A program made the translations under genes and the position numbers. Shown here in pieces: positions 57,670 through 61,762 of a stretch of 61,762 nt of DNA; position 1 is the first letter of the stretch, and the number at the start of each line of letters is the position of its first letter. The notes under the pieces are model-generated. The model saw only the letters and a program-made list of their open reading frames with translations, did no database searches and had not been told where the DNA came from. The stretch comes from Thermoplasmata archaeon (GTDB lineage Archaea; Thermoplasmatota; Thermoplasmata; Lutacidiplasmatales; UBA184). The stretch is taken from positions 66,309-128,070 of the forward strand of contig JASHPK010000010.1 in NCBI GenBank assembly GCA_030038095.1, written 5' to 3'.

Positions 57670-58185
57670 ATGAAGTACGGTGGAGGGCTGATGCCCCTCA
57701 TGGCGCCCCCGCCGTGGTTGGAGCCCCTGCGATACCTTCTCGGTGACTGGATGGACGAGTCACGGACCGGTCAGCCCGGGACCGCGACCTCCAGCGGGGA
57801 GACGTGGACGGTCGACCTCGACGGCCGCATCCTCGAGCGGCGGGGCTGGTGTGACTTCCCCGCGACGGACCGCCGGGGGGCGTTTCGGCACGAGGACCTC
57901 CTCATCGTCTATCCGGAAGGCGAAGCGCGGGCGCGCGCGATCTTCTGGGACAACGAGGGGCACACCATCCATTATAACGACGTCCGCCCCGACCCTGCCG
58001 CGCCGGGCCTTCGGTTGATGAGCGAGCCCGCGGCCGATGGCCCCCAGCAGCAGCTCGAGTACGCCTTCGAGGGTCCCGATCGGCTGCGCGCGACGTTCGC
58101 CCTGCGGATGCCGCGGGGAATCGAGTTCGTCCCCTACCTCCGGTGGACCTCCGTGCGGCGTCCGCCGTCGTCGGGGAAGGGCTGA
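57670..58185 (+). CDS. Calycin/FABP-like protein (DUF1579-like)
   Basis: A 171-residue protein. Seen: WLEPLRYLLGDWMDESRTGQPG, which has the L-x-x-L-x-G-x-W start of lipocalin-like beta barrels, then alternating strands (ETWTVDLDGRILERRGW; GAFRHEDLLIVYP; ARAIFWDNEGHTIHYNDV; RATFALRMPRGIEFVPYL). This pattern fits DUF1579 and related barrel proteins that bind small hydrophobic ligands. No catalytic residues are seen. It starts 28 bases after the MBL gene, so it is probably cotranscribed, and ends tail to tail with the KaiC-like gene. Confidence 0.75.
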   Translation: MKYGGGLMPLMAPPPWLEPLRYLLGDWMDESRTGQPGTATSSGETWTVDLDGRILERRGWCDFPATDRRGAFRHEDLLIVYPEGEARARAIFWDNEGHTIHYNDVRPDPAAPGLRLMSEPAADGPQQQLEYAFEGPDRLRATFALRMPRGIEFVPYLRWTSVRRPPSSGKG

Positions 58186-58215
58186 ACACTCCCGAACGGC
58201 CCCACCGACGACCGC

Positions 58216-59004
58216 TCAACTCGGACCGGGGACGAAGGCGACATGAGGTGCCCCCGAAGTCGGGTCGATCGTCACCACGTGGCTCGAGAACGCGGGGTGC
58301 ACCCCCCGGATGGTGAGGCCGACCTCGTCTCGATGGAGTTCGAATTCGACGTCGGTCATCCGACGTACCGCGGCGGCGCATCCGAGTCCGGGACCGAGCA
58401 GCCCAATCCCGAGATTGCCGAGCACGCGGGTCCGCTTGAGGCCGTGAAAGAACATCTGGCTAGCCCGATCGGGCCCCATCAGCGTCTCGAAGATCTCGAA
58501 GGCGGTGATCTCGACGAACGGTCTCCCTCGATTCCCTTGGACGACCCGCTCCGCCGCGACGAGCTTCGCGATCTTGGCCTTCGCCTCCTTCTCGCTCGGC
58601 TTGGGGGAACCGGTCCCCGGCAGGGTCGCCCGCAGCGTCACCACGTACGGCCGGCCTTCGTCCTCGCCGACGTAATCGACGATCCGGACGCGGCTGTCGA
58701 ACCGGCGGCGCGTCACGAACCGGGTCATGCGCGCGCGGAACTGATGCGGCGCGTCGCGGGCGGGAAGGATCGCGATGATCCCCTGCGAATGGTACAGGGC
58801 ATTGAGATAGGTAGGGAAGAGGAGGAGGTCCAGGTCCTCGTTCCTCACGGTCGCGTCCAGGCAGAACAGGGCCGTACTTCCCCGGGACAGGCCGCCCCCC
58901 AGCAATCGATCGAAAGCCGGGATTCCTGTCGAGTACCGGCCCTCCGGGTTCGGAACGGGCTTCCAACCGGTCGCTCGGGATTCCGGACTTGACGGCGCTC
59001 GCAT
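58216..59004 (-). CDS. KaiC/RecA-like domain protein with degenerate P-loop (copy A)
   Basis: A 262-residue protein. Seen: YSTGIPAFDRLLGGGLSRGSTALFCLD, which matches the start of KaiC-type ATPases (GI-x-x-LD-x-LLGGG-x-x-x-G), but the Walker A lysine motif GSGKT that should follow is gone (ATVRNEDLDL instead). Later blocks follow the RecA fold order: LFPTYLNALYHSQGIIAILPARDAPHQF, RVRIVDYVGEDEG, FVEITAFEIFETLMGP, and GLLGPGLGCAAAVRRMTDVEFELHRDEVGLTIRG. It is about 60 percent similar by eye to copy B on the other strand. Inference: a non-hydrolysing regulatory KaiC homologue. A TTTTTGAAC element lies about 30 bases before the ATG. Confidence 0.78.
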   Translation of the reverse strand: MRAPSSPESRATGWKPVPNPEGRYSTGIPAFDRLLGGGLSRGSTALFCLDATVRNEDLDLLLFPTYLNALYHSQGIIAILPARDAPHQFRARMTRFVTRRRFDSRVRIVDYVGEDEGRPYVVTLRATLPGTGSPKPSEKEAKAKIAKLVAAERVVQGNRGRPFVEITAFEIFETLMGPDRASQMFFHGLKRTRVLGNLGIGLLGPGLGCAAAVRRMTDVEFELHRDEVGLTIRGVHPAFSSHVVTIDPTSGAPHVAFVPGPS

Positions 59005-59481
59005 GGGCGAGCGATGGGTGGAGGAGGTTCAAAAACTGATGGCCGGGATTCGACGATTTTCTGATGGTAAACGAGGTCCGTATTCCGGAAGCCGGCTACG
59101 GCCGTTCGGAACCGGGGACCCCATTCTCGGAACTCGGGGAGGGGAATCCAGAACACGACGGTCGTCGTCCGTCCGGCCGTACTCGGTGCCTTCGTCGAAT
59201 CGACGGACCCTCCGGGGCCGCGAAGCCGGAATTCCTGAACCAGCGTATTGAGTGGGCTCTAGGCCGCTTCCGATTCGACCCGTGCGCTCGCTCTGGGCCA
59301 TCCGGAGCCGCACGACAAAGCCCACCGTGGATGACCGGACCCCGCGGACCCGGCACGGGGAGATGGATCGGTTCGACCCGGAGCGAGTCTTCATCGACCC
59401 GGATGGGAGCCTGTTCTACCGTCAGAGAATCCCGCTTCGTCGGGCGCGAGTCTATCAACCTCTTCGGTCCATCGCGTTCAC
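59005..59481. other. Shared 477-base region between the divergent KaiC-like pair
   Basis: Contains TTCAAAAACTG (59029-59039), a TATA-like element for copy A, and several near-repeats of CGGAA and CCGG. A frame at 59364 with an acidic start (MDRFDPERVFIDPDG) continues into the other frame of copy B and is not considered a gene. No RNA gene was recognised. Confidence 0.35.
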
Positions 59482-60267
59482 ATGCAGACGCCGGTTCCGA
59501 AGCGTGGACCTTCCGGATGGACTCCGCTTCCGGATGCCGACGATCGTTACTCGAGCGGGATCGCCGACCTCGATCGACTCCTGGGCGGAGGATACCCGAA
59601 GGGGAGCTTTGCGCTCCTGCGGGTCGACGACACCGTCGGTACTGAGGATCTCGACCTCGTGCTCTTCCCGACCTACCTGAATTTCCTGTACCACTCTCGT
59701 GGGCTCATCGCCGTGCTTCCGTCTCGCGACTCCCCCCGGAAGTTCCGTGCCCGGCTCACCCAGTTCGTCACCGTGCGTCGATTCGACAGCCGGGTCCGGA
59801 TCGTGGACTACGTGGGGGAGGACGACGGCCCACCGTACGTGGTCACGCTGAGCAGTCTTCGCCCCGGGATCGGGCCCGCCCCGAGCAAGGCGAAGCAGAA
59901 GAGGTCCGACTACGCGCGGATGGACGACGCGGAGCGTGCCGCGCAGGGGACCCGAAAGAAGTCGTTTCTCGAGCTGAACGCGTTCGAAGTCATCGACACG
60001 CTCGTGGGATCGGAGCATGCCATGAAGATGATCTTCTGGGGGGTGAAACGGGCCCGCCACGTGCACAATCTCATGATCGGCATTCTCGGGCCGGGCCTCG
60101 GCTGCGAGGCGGGCGTCCGGCGGCTCGCGGACCTCGAGCTCGATCTCCATCGGAATGAAGTGGGACTGGTCCTTCGGGGCAATCGGCCGTCGTTCCGGGC
60201 CCACGTCGTGTCCCCGAATCCCGCGGGAAATCCTCCCCAGGTCTCCTTCGTGCCCGAGCCGAAGTGA
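59482..60267 (+). CDS. KaiC/RecA-like domain protein with degenerate P-loop (copy B)
   Basis: A 261-residue paralogue of copy A. Seen: YSSGIADLDRLLGGGYPKGSFALLRVD with the same loss of GSGKT, EDLDLVLFPTYLNFLYHSRGLIAVLPSRDSPRKF, FVTVRRFDSRVRIVDYVGEDDG, FLELNAFEVIDTLVGSEHAM, and GILGPGLGCEAGVRRLADLELDLHRNEVGLVLRG. The two copies are most alike in VRRFDSRVRIVDYVGED-x-G-x-PYVVTL, so this surface is probably functional. Copy B has a more basic insertion (SKAKQKRSDYARMDD) at the middle. Divergent orientation suggests duplication by inversion and joint control. Confidence 0.8.
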   Translation: MQTPVPKRGPSGWTPLPDADDRYSSGIADLDRLLGGGYPKGSFALLRVDDTVGTEDLDLVLFPTYLNFLYHSRGLIAVLPSRDSPRKFRARLTQFVTVRRFDSRVRIVDYVGEDDGPPYVVTLSSLRPGIGPAPSKAKQKRSDYARMDDAERAAQGTRKKSFLELNAFEVIDTLVGSEHAMKMIFWGVKRARHVHNLMIGILGPGLGCEAGVRRLADLELDLHRNEVGLVLRGNRPSFRAHVVSPNPAGNPPQVSFVPEPK

Positions 60268-60331
60268 AGCGTGGGCCGGTCGAGTGAAACTTTCGGCCGG
60301 TCCAGTTCGATCGATCCGGCGCTCGCGTTTG

Positions 60332-60357
60332 GACCAATTCCTTCCGTCCTTGGACCA
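60332..60357 (+). promoter_or_regulatory. Pair of TGGACCA direct repeats upstream of the membrane protein gene
   Basis: TGGACCA occurs twice, at about 60332-60338 and 60351-60357, 19 bases (two helical turns) apart, followed by an A/G-rich tract, about 50 bases before the ATG at 60406. The spacing would suit a dimeric regulator, but no protein is identified. Confidence 0.3.
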
Positions 60358-60405
60358 AAAAGGGGGTCCCTTCGGGGCCCTGTCGCGCTCTCGAGGGGGC
60401 TCCCC

Positions 60406-60903
60406 ATGGAAAACCGAGACCGAAATCGAAGACTTGCGACGGCGTACAGCCTGCCCTTCTTGGTCGCGGCCGGGCTGTCCCTGCTGATGCTGGCGACCGA
60501 CAAGAACCTCCAGACCGACTTTGGCACGGTGACGAGCGGGTACTTCGTTCACTGGTACGCGGTCCTCGCCATGGCGATCGCGGACATCGCGGGCGCCGGG
60601 ATTCTGCTCGCATTCCGTTCGCGTCTCGCAGTAAAGGTCGGGGTGCTCGGATCCGCGCTGTTCGCGGTCGCGCTCGTGGCCGCCGTGTTCACCTACCACC
60701 AAGTGGGGTTCACGTCGATGCAACAGTTCGCCGACTACCTGTTCGGGCTCACGTACTTCGGCGGGGACGTCCGATATCTCTACGACGTCCTCTTGGCCAC
60801 GTACATCGCCACTTCGGTCTTGGGGGCCGTCGGCCTCACGCTCACCCGGGCGTCGAAGTCGTCTGAAGGCTCGGTGGACGCGGGTCGACCGGCCGGGACT
60901 TGA
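60406..60903 (+). CDS. Four-helix membrane protein of unknown function
   Basis: A 165-residue protein with four hydrophobic segments (about residues 15-32, 45-70, 77-100 and 122-145). Seen: a basic start (MENRDRNRRLA) fitting an inside N-terminus, and the loop YHQVGFTSMQQFADYLFGLTYF. No family is recognised. The start was placed at the ATG; the frame is open upstream to the KaiC-like gene, but without a hydrophobic or family-like pattern. Two TTGGACCA segments (60331-60338, 60350-60357) upstream could be binding sites for a regulator. Confidence 0.68.
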   Translation: MENRDRNRRLATAYSLPFLVAAGLSLLMLATDKNLQTDFGTVTSGYFVHWYAVLAMAIADIAGAGILLAFRSRLAVKVGVLGSALFAVALVAAVFTYHQVGFTSMQQFADYLFGLTYFGGDVRYLYDVLLATYIATSVLGAVGLTLTRASKSSEGSVDAGRPAGT

Positions 60904-60977
60904 ATCTCGCAGACGAGCAAAACGACGCGAGCGAGTTCGCTTCCGGTGGGGCGTCCACCACTCGGTCCCTCACATCA

Positions 60978-61762
60978 CTAGCGCCGGCTCCGTCGAGCCA
61001 TCCAGAAGCCGAGCCCGATCGCGGCCACGACGGCGACAGCGACCCCGAGCTCGATGTCGGAGGTCGGCACCCGAGAGCCGGTGGAGGTCGAGGGCGGAAG
61101 GACCGTGACTCCGAACGTCTTCGATGCGTGGAGGCCGGCCTGATCGGTCACGACGACCTGGACCTCGTAACTTCCCGTCGTGCGGGGGGCGCAGGTGATC
61201 ACGGGCTCGTCGAGCGAAGTGCACCCGTCGGGTAGGCCGCTCCACGAGTAGGCGTAGGGAGGGACTCCCCCGCTCGCGGTGCCGTTGATCACGAGTTCCT
61301 CGTCAAGAGACACCGTGGCTTGGATCGGCCCGGATCCATTGATCCACGGGTCTGGGTACACGGTGACCACGGAGGTGGGTCCGCGGGTGAAGAAGCCGTT
61401 CGAGTCCGCAACGCCGGCGGACACCCCGTAACGACCCGCGGGCACGTCGGTGCACTGGATCGACGGGCCGAAGCTGGAGGGGCAGCCCTCCGGGAGGCCC
61501 GTCCACTTGAAGAGATCGCCTCCCGCGCCGCCCGAGGACGTGACCGTGAGCGTCAGATTCGACCCCGCGTCGAGGGCGGAGGGCGAGGGCGAGGGGGCGC
61601 CCACTTGGGGATCCGGATAGACCTCGAACGAGAGCGTCGCGCCCTCCGCGGTGAAACCGTTGGCGTCGGTCACGTTGACCACGAGCAAGAAGGTGCCGTT
61701 CCCGGTCGGAGTGCACTCGATCACCGGGGAGTCCGTACTCGCGCAACCGGTCGGAAGTCCCG
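60978..61762 (-). CDS. C-terminal part of an Ig/PKD-repeat surface protein (cut by the window edge)
   Basis: The frame is open to the right end of the window, so the N-terminal part is missing; 260 residues are visible. Seen: three Ig/PKD-like repeats, each with an LP-x-GC block, an I-x-C-x block and VTD-x-x-G, for example WSGLPDGC and VVTDQAGL, separated by VYPDP linkers. At the end is a Ser/Thr-rich stalk and a membrane helix (ELGVAVAVVAAIGLGFWMA) with a basic stop (RRSRR). It is close in design to the repeats of the Kelch protein at 26836-30333 (two cysteines per repeat), so both probably belong to one family of S-layer-associated or adhesive proteins. Confidence 0.85.
   Translation of the reverse strand, partial: GLPTGCASTDSPVIECTPTGNGTFLLVVNVTDANGFTAEGATLSFEVYPDPQVGAPSPSPSALDAGSNLTLTVTSSGGAGGDLFKWTGLPEGCPSSFGPSIQCTDVPAGRYGVSAGVADSNGFFTRGPTSVVTVYPDPWINGSGPIQATVSLDEELVINGTASGGVPPYAYSWSGLPDGCTSLDEPVITCAPRTTGSYEVQVVVTDQAGLHASKTFGVTVLPPSTSTGSRVPTSDIELGVAVAVVAAIGLGFWMARRSRR

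Noticed and set aside
59252-59680. Frame beginning MDRFDPERVFIDPDG before KaiC-like copy B
   Set aside because: Although the start looks protein-like, the frame continues in the wrong phase over 200 bases of copy B, which has clear family sequence.

Overview
The window looks like chromosomal DNA of a high-GC archaeon, most likely a Thermoplasmatota-type lineage (for example one of the soil or sediment, acid-tolerant, GC-rich relatives of Thermoplasma). Archaeal markers read directly from the sequence are Dph2, Nop5, the nascent polypeptide-associated complex protein NAC, a PAC2-family proteasome-assembly-type protein, a DUF131 membrane protein, an HTH-10 (bacterio-opsin-activator type) regulator, a thermopsin-type secreted protein and TATA-like promoters sitting about 25 bases before start codons. 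A class II HMG-CoA reductase (archaeal isoprenoid lipids) together with bacterial-type GyrB and GrpE is a combination known from Thermoplasmata-like archaea. The lineage assignment is inference; no rRNA gene is present.

Layout. 0-6 kb: stress and surface genes (DCC thiol oxidoreductase, dodecin, a secreted phosphoesterase with pentapeptide repeats, a D-2-hydroxyacid dehydrogenase, tRNA-Val, a LysO-like exporter). 6-9 kb: purA and a divergent aminotransferase. 9-14.7 kb: a minus-strand glycan cluster with two GT4 glycosyltransferases, an M20 peptidase, a GalU-like nucleotidyltransferase and a UDP-sulfoquinovose synthase. 14.8-19.8 kb: a plus-strand proteostasis and translation run (PAC2, GNAT, a four-CBS protein with a ribosome-hibernation-like domain, NAC, Nudix, Dph2, DUF131). 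19.8-22.2 kb: the tightly coupled operon grpE-hmgA-pdxT. 22.4-26.7 kb: gyrB, a CorA-like protein, an SAH-type deaminase. 26.8-35 kb: a giant Kelch/Ig-like surface protein, a possibly membrane-anchored HTH protein, a lipoate-ligase-like protein, a thioredoxin-like protein, Nop5, an SDR, a crotonase and tRNA-Thr.

35.0-42.4 kb is an accessory island immediately downstream of tRNA-Thr(GGU). At least six imperfect copies of a roughly 45-50 bp repeat, whose right half is the 3' end of tRNA-Thr, divide it into modules that each hold one gene or one small operon: thioesterase | toxin-antitoxin | methyltransferase | GNAT acetyltransferase | methyltransferase with a tandem-duplicated tail | HTH-10 regulator plus multidrug-type MFS transporter with a perfect 20-bp operator palindrome. 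No recombinase gene is visible. This is the most unusual structure in the window and looks like a tRNA-gated cassette array.

42.4-61.8 kb: an alpha/beta hydrolase, an ABC exporter pair, a VOC protein, a Roadblock protein, membrane proteins with cytoplasmic zinc ribbons, a 1,060-residue surface protein with seven beta-rich repeats, SHOCT and YbjQ proteins, a thermopsin-family protein sharing the same repeat, an SRPBCC protein, a single-domain PAS protein, an MBL-fold hydrolase, a divergent pair of KaiC-like proteins that have lost the P-loop, and the C-terminal end of another Ig-like surface protein running off the window edge. Coding density is high and many genes overlap by 4 bp (ATGA or GTGA).
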